Below are positions 48,446 through 60,836 of a stretch of 64,000 nt of DNA, piece after piece. The stretch is taken from NCBI GenBank assembly GCA_963932145.1, contig OZ010577.1, positions 19,839,227 to 19,903,226 on the forward strand, in the 5' to 3' direction. A model generated the notes under the pieces. It saw only the letters and a list, made by a program, of their open reading frames with translations, did no database searches and was not told where the DNA came from. The stretch's first letter is position 1. The number at the start of each line of letters is the position of its first letter. Both the position numbers and the translations under genes were made by a program. This DNA is from Acanthosepion lycidas. Lineage: Eukaryota; Mollusca; Cephalopoda; Sepiida; Sepiidae.

Positions 48446-49098
48446 CAATGAGAGATAATGAACCAATTCAGCATTGACCAGGGCTTCTAGGAGAAGCCCA
48501 AAAAGAGGTAGCTCAGGAGCACACTTTTTAATGACTATGACAGGAATACCATTGGGTTCACATGTTTTGCGGGGGAGGTAGGGATCTAGGTTAGAGATGA
48601 TAGTAGAAACCATGGAAGGAGGTTATATGCATATCACTCGGAGAATCAGTTATAGGAGGGAAGTTAGGCAGGAATACTCCAGATGAGTCAAGAGTAGAGT
48701 TTAAGGAGAATTTATAGGCCAAGCATTCAGCTTTATCAGTAGAGTACGATAACACCTCATATTGATTGAAGAGGAGAGGAATAGAAACCTTACACTTATT
48801 TAATGCCCTGTTACAGAGCTGCCAGTAATCACCAGACCCAACTCTTTACGAACAGGAACAATAATGATGAGCAGAAAGAAAAGAGTAATCAGGTGGACAG
48901 AAAAACCTCTGCGATGAAAGATGATGAACCAATTCAGCATTGATCAGCAGAGACTCAGTTCTAAGTGGAGAGTTAGGCAGGGATATTCCAGATGACTCAA
49001 GAGTAGAGTTTGAGGAGAATGTATGGGTAAAGCATTCAGCTTTATCAGCAGAGGATGATAACACCTCATATTGATTGAAGAGGGGAGGAATAGAAACC
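48446..49098. repeat. Direct duplication of LINE segments
   Basis: 48662-48790 recurs at 48971-49098 (AGTTAGGCAGGRATAYTCCA, CTCATATTGATTGAAGAGG, GGAATAGAAACCT). The piece around 48455-48480 (GATAATGAACCAATTCAGCA) recurs near 48921-48943. A mosaic duplication after insertion is indicated. Confidence 0.85.
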
Positions 49099-49636
49099 TA
49101 TTGTTATTTTTTAATGTCTTCTAAAATACTTTTTTTCCTGAAAAAAAAAAAAAAAAAAATATTACTGCATAATGTTTTAACTATGTAATTAATATTTACC
49201 ATTGAATTAAGTGCATGGGCAAGGAAGTTGTGTAAAATGTTTTCATCATTAGACTACAGACTTACTGGTGTGTGAGTGAGAGAGAAAAATATACATTTTT
49301 AATGGTAGTTCATAGTATTTTTTTTTTAATTAATGAAAAAATAAAATTAACATCAGGTGATGAAGCAACAAAAATTATCTACAGTTATGATTAATGTTAA
49401 TTTAGAAAAAACAAACTGATATGAAGTAAAATTATTTTGTGATACATTGACTTTTTTCCATATGCAATTGAGCATCACTTGTAGAAAAGCTCATAAGATA
49501 TTCATTGGTTTGGCTTCCATGGGGATTAAAATTACATTATTTAATTTCCTCCTGATTCATCTACAACGATACTGTGAAATTAAAATTTCCAGAATTTATT
49601 CTTGATTTCTACCTGATGTTAAGGAGGCTTTTTTTT

Positions 49637-49672
<36 letters not shown>

Positions 49673-52367
49673 ATTTATAAAAATAAATAAAACTGATTTA
49701 ATGTAAGCTTTAAAAATATAGAAGCACTTCCGGTAAACCCAAGTTCTTTAAATTGTAGTATTATTCTTTTAGAATATTTATTTACTAAGTTTATCTTAGC
49801 ATTTCGTGTGACACAAGGCTGCAAGTGCAGAGCACTCAATGAAAAGAGAACTTCTTTGCATTAAGTTTGCTGACTATTGAACTCCTTGTAATTGCATATA
49901 TTAAAATATACTACATTCTAAGAAAAAATAAATTTCAGTCATTTAGTCAAAAACATGAGAATCTCCCAAAGATTTATTAAAAACAAAATAAAAGTAAACT
50001 AATTGTTAACATTCAAATTTTAAACTGATCTCCTTACTCAAAAGATACCTCAGTAAAAAAAAATAAAAAATAAAATAAAAGCATTAACAGTTTGGACTCG
50101 AGGTCACCTAAAAAGCACTTATTAATAATAAAAGTAGTGGAAATAAAATCAGTGGGGTAGAAAAAAAATAAATAGATCAAACTGCTTTCTCCATAACTTT
50201 AAAAATTTTACATAGAATTTTTTTTCTCATCTATTTTATTGTGGGACTGTTTACCTAATGTATTTTTCAAACCTATTGAAAAGTTTATATTTCCAAAAGA
50301 ATTTGACATATATAACTTATCTAGGTTAACAGGTATGAAACTTGTACCTGTACACTAATTATACAGTAGATTCTTTAGGGGAGCATAGGGAAAATTTAAT
50401 TCAGGAGGTGATGAAAAATTCGTAGCTGACCAAGAAACCAATAAAAACAATGCTAAAATAAAATTATGATGTTAGTCAGATTTTGGTCAAAGAGTAAGAC
50501 AAACTTTTCAACACCTCAAAGAATTAAAAGATTCACAATTGCAATAATTAAATTGCAAAATTGTTTGGATTACCTAAAGATGCTCACAAAGTTTATATAT
50601 GTGTTGGTAAGGCAAATTACAAAAATATTTATAAAAGTACATGGAATTAAAGTTTATCTTACCCAAGAAATCTTATCTGAAGACATTCCAGCAATACACT
50701 GTGATGAAATTTTGCATATTGACTTATTGAAACATTCTTTCTAAATCAAATCAGACGATTTTAAGTTTTATTTTTTTTTAACTTCTATTATTGACAAGTT
50801 GAGAAAAAAAAAAAAAAAAAAACTTTTCTGCCAAGTGCCAAACTAAAAGGGAGAAGGGACTGAATGTTATCATGAGAGATAAAAAAAACCCTATGTTCTT
50901 TCTACGTAAACATAAGAGTTGATATCATAACCATTATATTTACACAGCAGAAGATAACTGTTAGGCACTTTAAACTTAGAATCGATTTTCTATAGGAAAC
51001 ATTGCCTGAATTTTCACCATCCAAAATAAATGATCAATTTTAGTCCATTGAATTTACAAAGGTAAAATTAGTTGTTCTCATAAATAAATCCTTCTGGAGG
51101 ATCTAATCATTTTGATTGAAACAGACGGTGGTGTAAGTTATCAACAAAACCATTCAACAACAAACAATTGCATTTGTTATCTTTCCCCCTTTTCTGCATA
51201 AAAAAATTCATAACAATTAAGTTGATCCTAAAAACAATTTTAAACAGGATAAAAGCCAGCACTTGCAATTTTTCTTTAAGAAAAAAAAAAAAAATTGAAC
51301 AGTATGAAAATCTTAACAGTACAAAAATATCAATGAAGATTTTATTTTTGTAAGCCTATAATTCATAGAGTTTGGTAGTTTCACTCTCGACATCCTGAAA
51401 GAATCAACAGTCAAGATATTTACCGAATAAAATACCACTGTATTTCTGAGAAAGCAAACAAAATGAAACTATTTTATCAAGAGGAAGAATAAAAAAAAAA
51501 AAAAAAAATAAAAATAAAAAAAATAAAATAAAAAAACACACACACACACACACAAAAATATCCCAAGCAAAACCATTCAAGACAAACATTATTCTTAGAT
51601 TGGGTAAGATATACAACAGACAAGCGATATACATCAGAAAAACACTTTTCAAGCAGTAAACTCAATTTGCATTAAGCAGCCAACAAATTTGATCAAACTG
51701 AGCTTTTTATTGCATGTGTAACCGTAATCTCTTTGATTGTTAGAGAAAGAGAGATAAAGGGAGAGATAGAAAGTGGGAGGGTGTAGCAATGTCATCATGT
51801 GAGTGGAGTGAATATGAATCTATTGATTACATTTTGAATATACCAATTGCAAAGGAGGTCAGCAATTTAAATTGAGTCAGTTCTCATGGAGAGATTATCA
51901 AGGCTGAAGCAGTTAATAAAAGAGGATAGGAAGAGAAAGGCAACATTAGGCCAGTAAAAAGGAAGAAAGGAGGGGGAAATTCTGGCTTGATTAGTATTTA
52001 TTAAATTAACACCTAATACATGGACAATATCATTAGTTTTGTGTTAAATAAAAAAAATAAAAATAAAAAAATAAAAAAAGGATTGACCTTAAAAGGACAC
52101 AAAGATATTGACAACAATATTGTAAAATATCATTACAATTATTACCATTCTGATTTTTTTGTACATACAAGCATTATACATTATTTTTTTTAAAAAACTG
52201 AGGAACAGGTATAGTATTTATCCAATCTTCAGTCCTACTAAGCTGGAATCATTTCTAGTTTATGACCGAAATACATGTTCATTTTGGAAAGTGGGAGGCA
52301 GAAAATGGGTATTAAAGAGAAAAGATAGTAAAAAAGCTAGAAAATATATATATACACACACACACAG

Positions 52368-52470
52368 GTTATAGCAGAAATACTTCCCACATATTGGCAA
52401 GATATTAGCTAGATGAAGACATTAATGCCATTAATGTTTTACCATTATGTGGGAAGTATTTCTGCTGCAC
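52368..52470. mobile_element. Small inverted-repeat element, family M copy 1
   Basis: GCAGAAATACTTCCCACAT (52374-52392) is exactly inverted at 52447-52465. The interior TTAGCTAGATGAAGACA is shared with copy 2 at 58024-58156. About 100 bp; no coding capacity. Confidence 0.7.
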
Positions 52471-52555
52471 CATATATCACCCCCCCCCACACACACACAC
52501 ATTATATATATATATATATATATATATTAGTTACTCTCACATTTTTATACATCAG

Positions 52556-52832
52556 GAACAATATTGGGAAAAATGTATGACAAATTGGAAAAATTTTCTT
52601 CTGACATGTTTCATCCTTTAGAACATCATTGGAATAAATTTGTTATGTTGGTGTGACTATACACATGTGCATATACAATCAGCTAGATAGAGGAGAAAAA
52701 ATGAATATAAAAATCCCAGCATCCCTTATTTGTATGCATGTGTAATCACAAACATAAATTTAGTCTGATGAAGTCTTAACAGATGAAACGTGTCCCAAGA
52801 AATTTTTTCCCACTTTGTCATACATTTTCCCC

Positions 52833-52840
<8 letters not shown>
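52556..52840. mobile_element. Palindromic element (0.28 kb) with ~105-bp arms
   Basis: Left arm TTGGGAAAAATGTATGACAA ... GTTTCATCCTTTAGAACATC ... is inverted at 52735-52838 (GATGAAGTCTTAACAGATGA, AACGTGTCCC, TTGTCATACATTTTCCCCCC). A single arm of the same family lies at 23839-23950. (TA)n and (CA)n follow at 52838-52884. Confidence 0.7.
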
Positions 52841-52886
<46 letters not shown>

Positions 52887-55800
52887 AGTAGCATAATGGT
52901 TAGCCTTAAAGAAAATGGAATCTCAAGCGAGTTTATACTCTTGAGGAGATTGCTTAGTTGGTTAAATTTATAACATGTTGGATTATTTAATGCAGAATCT
53001 TGTATGGAGCAATTAGTAAGGATTGAACTTGTTACTCAGTAGTAATGGTTAACCACACTTTGTTGAAGTGCCAGTATCTCTTTGCTGCTGTCTTTTGACA
53101 TAAATGTCTTGTTACTAGTAGGTCAATAGTTGGCATATATGGGAAAAAAACAATTTCCATAAATTGCCCATAAAATACCTACTTTCTTATAAGAACTACA
53201 ACCTCTAGAGATTCTATAAAGACACTAAAATTGGTATAGTACCTATGTAAAAAGAGAGAATAGAAAGGGACAGACAAGATCATTTGCATATGGATTGGAG
53301 GATCAGTGTAGTATTTCTAACCCTGTCTAACTTAGTATGCGCAAGTTAATTTTACCAATCTGTTCACAAGCAGCAGAATTCTAGCTTAATGAACACACTT
53401 GCTTGCTTATTTCCAGATGAAATGTATGAGTCAAGGTAGAATTCACTTGTTAATTTTATACACATTTACTTTTTATCATGACTGTGTATGTCAGACAGAT
53501 AATTTCCATTATATTTTTAATGTACATTAGAGTTAAATTAAACTTTCAATTAGTATTTAATTAAACGCCAATAAAATCCTGATAACTAACTTGTCAAGTC
53601 ATAGCTTCTAAAATTATATTTTTATCAACTCAATACTTAGTAGAATTGGTAATTACTAACCTTAATTGTATCATTACTAAGCTTAGCTTCTTCATTTTGT
53701 TTATCTGGCATTTGACTTGCCTTTCCAGGAAGGAGAGAATAAATAGTTCAGTTGGTAAGCAAGATTTACATTTTCATAGCATCCACTCACAATTGGAGTA
53801 AAGTTACCAGCAGTTAAGTATTCACCAGAAAAAGTTACAAAAAGACTGTGATAAGATGAGAGAATATGACAGCAATAAATATCACGATAAAAGCTGATTG
53901 CAAGGGTGGAACAAGTAACAATAGAATGATAAATTTATTTATAAGCATGTTAATCACATATTTAACAATATTAGTTAAGTCAAATTGAGTTGTAAAGTAT
54001 CAGAGGCCTTTCTGTCAGATATAGTTTATCATAATATCCAGAAATTTCATTAAATGAGATTTCTCACACACACACACACACACACACATTCAGAACCTTC
54101 CTAAAGTTGTAGTAAACCATTGCTCCAGCAAATATAATACATTATTTAAATTTGGCCAACACTCTCCTCAAAACAGTTCCTTTGGGAAAATGCAATAATC
54201 CTTACACCTGTTCCATGCCTCAAAATACCAGAGATCTTCTCTCAATGAATGTTCAAATTTTCCATCAGAATGTCTCAGCAAACTATATAACCGATTCAAA
54301 TCATGTGAGAGCTGACAGATTGGTAACAGTCAGTATGGACAAGCTCAACAATTGTTACTCACATTTTCTGCTGTTTTTCTGGCAACACTCATCTAGAACC
54401 AACACACAGCCACTTTTGAAATGTGTGCCACTCAAAAATGTGTTCTACTGAAATAATGTTTGCTAAAAGCCCAACAAAGCATTTAGAGGCTATCGTTAAC
54501 CGATTTACTGAGCTTCATGCAAACATTTGAAACAAGTGCATTGTAAAGATTGCAGAGCTATTTCAATACATTACAAAACCTCATGTAATAATTAAACATA
54601 AGTGGATAGGATGAAGTCAATTGGCAGACTGACTCCATAAACTGGGTATCAATATGCATTAGATGCACATATTTTTGTTGTGCAATACAATCACAGTAAA
54701 TACAGACTTGGAATTTTCTGATAGCTCCTTGCATGTATAATCTCAACATCACTGTTGACATACTTGAAAATTAGAAATTTATGTAACATCTGAACTTGGC
54801 ATGTGTATTCAGCTTTTATCAGTCTACTAACCTTACCAATACTTCACTGATCACTACTTAGCTTTGAACATTCTCCACATTAATATTTATAGAGGGAGAG
54901 AAAATTTGAAAACTTCAGATTTGAACAAGTTTCAATTCCCAATCTGTCTATTTTGCAGAAAAACAAAAAAATAAGTTGAGGGGCACAAATTATATGTATA
55001 ATATGCAATATATAATGATATTTAACTTAAAGAGAATTTAAGTGTGTGATTTGATTTAGACAGAAGATTAGTCAAATTGAATAAGTTTTTAAATTATTAT
55101 CAAAAAGATAGTTTCAAAATTTTTCTTGCTACTTTTCCAAAGTTGGTACACTTCAAACAATCAGAGGCAACAGTTAGATATATATATTAAGAAAAAGCAA
55201 TTGTACGTTTGAATCCAACAGCTTTGGCACTTGGCCATTGTTGGAAAACAGAAATGAACCCATGACACATTGAATTTTAGCAGTTTATCAAATTTTCCTA
55301 ATAGTGTATAAAATAGAATATTTTCAATGTAATTTATATAAAATAAATTATAAATGAAACTAATTTAGGTTTGTTAAAATAGTTCTTCAAATCAATTGCA
55401 TAATATTTATTTCTACACACATACACACATGCTTTAAGAAATCATTTTATAAACTAGTCAATTTCAAATTGAACCAATGCTGGACCACAGTCAGCCAGAT
55501 TACAGAGATACTACCTTTCTTTATAAATTATATTTTGTATTTTTAAAGTGGCTATATCATTTACAAATTTATTTTTCCATTAAAACAAATGAAACATTGT
55601 AAAAAGTTATTAATTTCAACAGTATGTACATTTTTTCAATTCATATATATTGTAGCATTAAACATTTACATGAAAAATAACACCTGCTTTCTTTTTTGCT
55701 TTTTCGTATAATGCAATTTAAAGTAACTGCTTTAGAAACAGGAAAATGCTTAGAAATGTACTTCCTTTCAAAAAAAATAAAAATAATGAAATAAAATAAT

Positions 55801-56520
55801 AAAAAAAAATACTAAAAAAGCAAAAATATTTCAAGATTTATAGCAAACAAATTTTTCATATTGTGAAAACATTCACACATCTGAAAAGGAAATGTTACAT
55901 TTTCTAAAAATATTTCATACACTGCATACATTGTGTTAAAGCATGGTATCAATTACTTCTGTTGAGTGAAAACATTTTTATAGATATTACAATTTCAAGT
56001 AGAATTGTCCAAAGAAAAACAAACATTTAATTAGGGCATTACACCAATGAGAAGAAATGCTTTATTTAAAATTCTAAAAACCAAGGTTAAAAAAAAAAAA
56101 GAAAAGAAAAGAAAAAGAGAAAAAGTCCCCAGAAAGTGACATTTCAAAATACATTAAATAGTGTAAAATCCTCATATGACTCATTTGCTTATCAATTCAA
56201 ATGGAAGTAAAAATAAAATTCCAATGGCATTTTACTCCCTATGCCTATTGAAGAAATTTTATTTAAATAACAGTATATTTAATGTTTTATAATGTCTGTT
56301 CTTTAATAGTTACATTTATATAGACATTTCAGACTTAATCTCTTATTATGGGACAAAGATTTTATATCTATTTTTTTTTTTCTTTTTCCATGTAAGCTTT
56401 AGGTGTTAAAGGTTATCTTCTGTAATCTAATAAATTTTGCCGAGAAATATAGTCATAGAAACATAACCATAGAAATGCCATTTCTATGAAAAAGTTATAC
56501 TTTACAAAAGAACTTCTTAC

Positions 56521-56737
56521 CATAGTATTTGTGATCCTTCTTAATTTCTGGCCATTTAATGTGACTGTTAGCTTGTGTGAATTCCTTCTGCAGCATTTTG
56601 ACAGATTCCAATGCTGGTAAGACATCATCTTCACACACACCTGTAAATCCAACTGTCCAAGTCACATTGTGAACAATTAACTTCACTAAGTCTTGTAATC
56701 GAAGCACCAGCTTTTCAGACAAGGAAAATACTTCATC
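56521..56737 (-). CDS. ARID5B: ARID5B-like, first visible coding exon
   Basis: Residues 1-72 of the visible protein plus one base. DEVFSLSEKLVLRLQDLVKL corresponds to the DEVIAVSEKVIVKLEDLVKW-type segment of vertebrate ARID5B. The rest (GVCEDDVLPALESVKML, then HIKWPEIKKDHKYY) fits the variable linker before the conserved SYxxYCRYR region. Acceptor CTTTTGTAG at 56738-56739, donor TATG|GTAAGA. It has no initiating Met, so at least one upstream exon is missing from the window. An overlapping minus-strand frame (56413-56652) is a shadow. Confidence 0.92.
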
Positions 56738-57940
56738 CTACAAAAGACCAAAAAAAAAAAAAATATAAAAAATAAAATAATTACAGAATTTTTCAGTTAC
56801 CAAGACATTTTACATCTCATGCCAAAAAAGCCAAAAGTAATATATGTTAAATATATTAATCTTGTAAAATAAATGCTTGACAATGAAAATACATGTAAAT
56901 GCTATTTTTTTCTTTTAATTAAAATAATTGTCATTTTTCTTCAATCTGAAGTACTGTGGTAAAATTTTGATTCTAAAATATGGTCCTTACCATAAAGTCT
57001 TAAATTGGTAGGAATAAATGAAAAGAAGAGCTTCAATAAAGTTTTTTTTTTTTTAAAAGTCAGAAATTGGTAAATAACAATGCCAGATTTGCAAAATTCA
57101 AATAAGAGGAGCATTCAAATTAAAAACTACTATAAAATGAAGGTTAGAAAAATAAAGATGGTTTACATGTCTTTATTTTTAAAAAGAAACAGCAACTGAG
57201 AGAAAAAAAAAAAAATAAATAAATAAAAAACTGTTGCAGAAAAGAAATGTATAATATTCCAAGCTCATTAAAAAAAAAAAAAAAAAAAAAAAAAAGTCAA
57301 ATGTGACTATCTTCCTTTTAGGCGGAATTAAGAAACTGAATGTCGTGCATTAGTCAACAACCAATGAAAATATTACCAATTTTGTGTATGGAAGGAGCTG
57401 GGTGGGGGGGATGTTTCATAAATTACTAAAAATAACGAAAATACCAGACAAATTTTGTGTGTAAATGCAAACAATTTAAAGAAGACTTATATTTAAGGCA
57501 ATGTAAATACAAATTATTTATAGATGCAGCCAATTTACAAGAAACATTTCTAAATAGAATTTCTCTTGCACTCAACTACTCGAGTACTATTTTTCACTCA
57601 ATTCTACAGAGAATTATGGATAAATGTATAGATCTACTCAAAGGCATTTGAGCACAAAACTACAAAGAGAGAGAAAAAAAATACTATTTACAGTCATTTC
57701 TTTATTCAAAGTTCAAACTGGAGGAGGAATCATTTATTGAATTCAATTTATCCTTAAAATTTTGTTTTATACCAATTGTCTTAGACATGGAGACTGATTT
57801 GCTTTTTCATTGTGCATTATTAAGACTAACAGTTAAAGGGAAATAATTTCAATCACAGATTAAGCTTTTAATAAAATATGGGCACAAAGAACATATGGAA
57901 TGGATGTGAATTGTTTAAAATAAAACAAACATACACACAC

Positions 57941-57941
<1 letters not shown>

Positions 57942-57983
<42 letters not shown>
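57942..57983. repeat. (TA)n microsatellite
   Basis: About 42 bp of TA dinucleotide. Confidence 0.95.
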
Positions 57984-57990
<7 letters not shown>

Positions 57991-58023
57991 CTTTTCCATC
58001 ACATGGTTGACAAAGAACATATA

Positions 58024-58156
58024 CAGGGTGCAGCAGAAATCCCCACAATGTTGAGACATTAGCTAGATGAAGACACCATTGTCCCTTGCTTAAGATCACT
58101 ACCATCACACAGGTGACAGTTTAAAATGTGGTGGGGAGTTATTTCTGTCACACCCA
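58024..58156. mobile_element. Small inverted-repeat element, family M copy 2
   Basis: GGGTGCAGCAGAAATCCCCAC (58026-58046) is imperfectly inverted at 58131-58155 (GTGGGGAGTTATTTCTG, TCACACCC). The interior CATTAGCTAGATGAAGACA matches copy 1 at 52368-52470. TA lies next to the left end, so a mariner/Tc1-type MITE is possible. Confidence 0.7.
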
Positions 58157-58164
58157 ATATATTT

Positions 58165-58460
58165 TTCCCTAAATAATTAATGGATTTTATCTTTTAATTT
58201 GATATTTTTATTACTTCAAATGTTATTTTGAGTGGATACCCATATTTAAGTAGATTCTGCTTATTTTAAACTTTATTTCATCTGTCAGCACATTCAAGAA
58301 AACCTAAAAAAAAAAAAAAAAAAAAAAAAGGGCACATTTTTCTTTAAGTTTTCTCAAATTGGAAAGTTGGTAGATAAAATAAAATACTGTTTAAAATAAA
58401 TGGAGCCTCTACTCAAATATGTGTATCCACTAAAAAAGAATGTTTAAAATAATGTATGTG
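58165..58460. repeat. Dispersed repeat R, two copies head to head
   Basis: The copy at 58353-58460 reads plus (CTACTCAAATATGTGTATCC) and the one at 58165-58290 reads minus (GTGGATACCCATATTTAAGT). The axis lies in a poly-A run at 58304-58329. Whether the palindrome is the native element or two insertions is unclear. Confidence 0.65.
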
Positions 58461-58885
58461 TTTGCTGGATTTCATATAAACAATGTATGGTATTTGTACA
58501 GACAAACACACACTGATAAATATTTTTATATTATAACTATACAATTATTTTATAATCATTTTTATAATTACTAGTGATAAAAATAAAAATTTCTATTTGG
58601 TAAACTCTTCAAAAACATTCAAAGACAGACAACTGCTTCGAGAAAAGAAAAACTGTATTTCAGAAATAAATTAATAGAAATAGATAATGAGAGAAAGAGA
58701 GAAAGAGAGAAGAAAGTTGTTTGTACCAAATGTTCATAACCCCCTCCCATCTCAAGAGAAAGACAAGTTTAAACACTTTAGGAAAGAGGAGTGTAGTATT
58801 AATAAATTATGAATAGATCAAGGCTGAAAGTAAAAGATATTAAAAAATAACTACAAAAAAAAAACTCAGTCATTATCCTAAATAT

Positions 58886-58923
<38 letters not shown>

Positions 58924-59739
58924 TAGGACATATAAACAGATTTTTAGCAATGGATTCTTTAAAAACTTTCTAAATGAAAGGTTTTGTTATTAGAATTTTA
59001 CCCATCATAGAACAATGTTTTTTATATTGGAATATATTTGTTATGGGTAATATTAGGTCTTTTTTATTAGACAGATCATCTATATTACAACTGAAGTACC
59101 ATAAGATGGTAGTAAATTTAAGGGATACATAAGGAAAGCTAACTTTTCAACTGACAGGTAACAGACACTGGCTGTAGTGTATACTATTTTTTTGGCCTTA
59201 CAATATACTTGCTGTCGCACAAGCTAATTAATCTCTATTAAATGTTGAATTTGCAGAGTAAGAGCATTTTTTTTTTTTTTTGCATCTACTGTTTGAGGAG
59301 GTAACTCACTCTACTCAGTCAGCTATCATGGCATGCAAGACATTTTGTCAAGTTAACCCCTGAAAGTCATGGAGAATAGGACTCATGCCTTTTTTTTTTT
59401 CAAGGCTGTAATTGTGAAATGAACACAAGCATCCAGAACAGAAATTTGAAGCCTTTGTAGATTCTGTTACATAATGTGTGCAAAGTGAGCAGCAGCAGGA
59501 ATGTAAAGATTGACAAATCAAGTAAAATTGTAAAGAATGAAATTACATTCAAACATCAAGTGACATTCATAACTACAGCTGTGTTATTCATATAACAAAG
59601 ACAAATCTGAAAAAGTAATTAACTTTGAACAAAAACTAATATGCAGCAGAATAACAAAAAGGTAGTTAGCCAGTAACAAAGTCTATAAAGATTATTTTAA
59701 ATACATAACAGATACTAGTAGCTTTGTTTTAATAATGTT

Positions 59740-59775
<36 letters not shown>

Positions 59776-59789
59776 TTTCTAAATAATAC

Positions 59790-60085
59790 CAGAGAGGGAG
59801 AGAGGAATAAGAGTAAGGGGAACAGAGAGAGCAATGAGTGAGGCAATAGAGAGAGAGAGAGAGACCAGGCGCAAGATAGGAGCAGGAGGGCCGAGGAAGA
59901 TAGGAAGCAAGATGACGCCTAACAGGGACAGGGGTGCTGAGAGAGAAAGCAAGATGAGGCCTAACGTGGGGGGGGGGAGAAAAAACAAGATGGGAGCTGG
60001 GGGGAGCGAGAAGCTAATATAAGGGTGGGAAAGAGATTGACGGAGAAAGTAAGATGGGGGCCAGGAAAGAGAGAGAGAGAGAGAT
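59790..60085 (+). repeat. G-rich degenerate minisatellite
   Basis: About five irregular copies of a unit around AAGCAAGATGAGGCCTAAC (near 59870, 59906, 59949, 59984 and 60047), spaced 30-65 bp and separated by AG-rich filler and G runs. It is strikingly G-rich in an AT-rich region. Frames on both strands here are repeat artefacts. Confidence 0.7.
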
Positions 60086-60836
60086 GTAAGTTAGTTGTTT
60101 TATGAAATGCTGACAACTGCCTTGTATATTAAAGTACAGAGAGAGCTGATGAAGCAGCCTGCATTTTGGTTACATGACAACACCTAGTAAGATAATAAAA
60201 AAAAAAAAAAAAAAAAAAAAATCTCCCAATATTGTTATATCAGCTACCAATGGAAGATTGCATGCTACAGTTCATATCCTATATGCATAAATATATGTGC
60301 AAGCACTTTATTGATAAAATATGCTGAAGTAAATTAATTTATTATAGATTTTTTTTTTTTTAATTAACTGTCATGAAAGATTAGAACATGAAAAATATCA
60401 ATTAAAAGTAAGTTTTGAAATGTTGGGGGAAGAGGCTTCAGAGAAAAAAAAATGTTGAATAAAGTCAGTATAATTGTAATTAAGTTTTAAACTTAAAAAT
60501 TTTACTTTGAAAATATTATCAACAAAGGAGATGCTTAAATAAAGCACTCCCAGAATATTATATAACAGAAAGAGAAGGAATGTTTAGATATTAGTTATGT
60601 GTAAAAGTAAATAGCACTCTTTATGGGTGGGGGCTGAAAATACAACCGGAAACTTTTGCACATATATAAAATCAGATTTAATTTCAGAATTCTTTAAAAT
60701 TATTGTATTAAATTAAAAACATTTGACTTTAATAATTATTATTTTGAAAAATATATTTGAAAATAAAAAAAGAAATGCTCAAAGTAAATGGTAACTGTTC
60801 ACATGTGACAAAATAGATATTATCACAGCTGTTGAT

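Larger units (their letters stand above)
44930..49100 (-). mobile_element. Block of decayed jockey/CR1-like LINE sequence
   Basis: Minus-strand translations give pieces of a non-LTR reverse transcriptase in N-to-C order, twice. The upper copy (about 49100-47270) has NLDPYLPRKTCEPNGIPVIV, ALGISKAFGRVWHSALLH, FILGS and IYTDETIT. The lower copy (about 47240-45855) has FDRVWHAG (about 46565-46620), IYADDTTIYSFLI (about 46383-46421) and NKIQKRIRNFIGS. A third partial C-terminal segment with MEYCCHIW lies near 45320. Stops and frameshifts occur throughout. The upper copy lost both Asp residues of motif A and altered the YADD box; the lower copy keeps YADD. Small open frames in this block belong to it. 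Confidence 0.8.
41104..56520 (-). other. ARID5B: Intron (15.4 kb)
   Basis: Donor G|GTAAGA at 56520, acceptor at 41104. It contains the R repeat (42030-42100), (TA)n (42104-42130, 42462-42495), (CA)n (43983-44015), an RTE-like LINE relic (44363-44835), a decayed jockey/CR1-like block (44930-49100), small inverted-repeat elements (52368-52470, 52556-52840) and many poly-A runs. The stretches 49100-52360 and 52900-56500 hold AT-rich DNA in which I see no supported gene. Confidence 0.8.

Noticed and set aside
50466-50744. 92-codon plus-strand frame
   Set aside because: No recognised motif, AT-rich codon use like the surrounding intron; length within chance expectation.
54152-54560. 99-codon plus-strand frame (contains HQNVSANY and ADRLVTVSMDKLNN)
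   Set aside because: It faintly recalls decayed mariner-type transposase helix-turn-helix regions, but no catalytic motif or terminal repeats could be found. Too weak to call.
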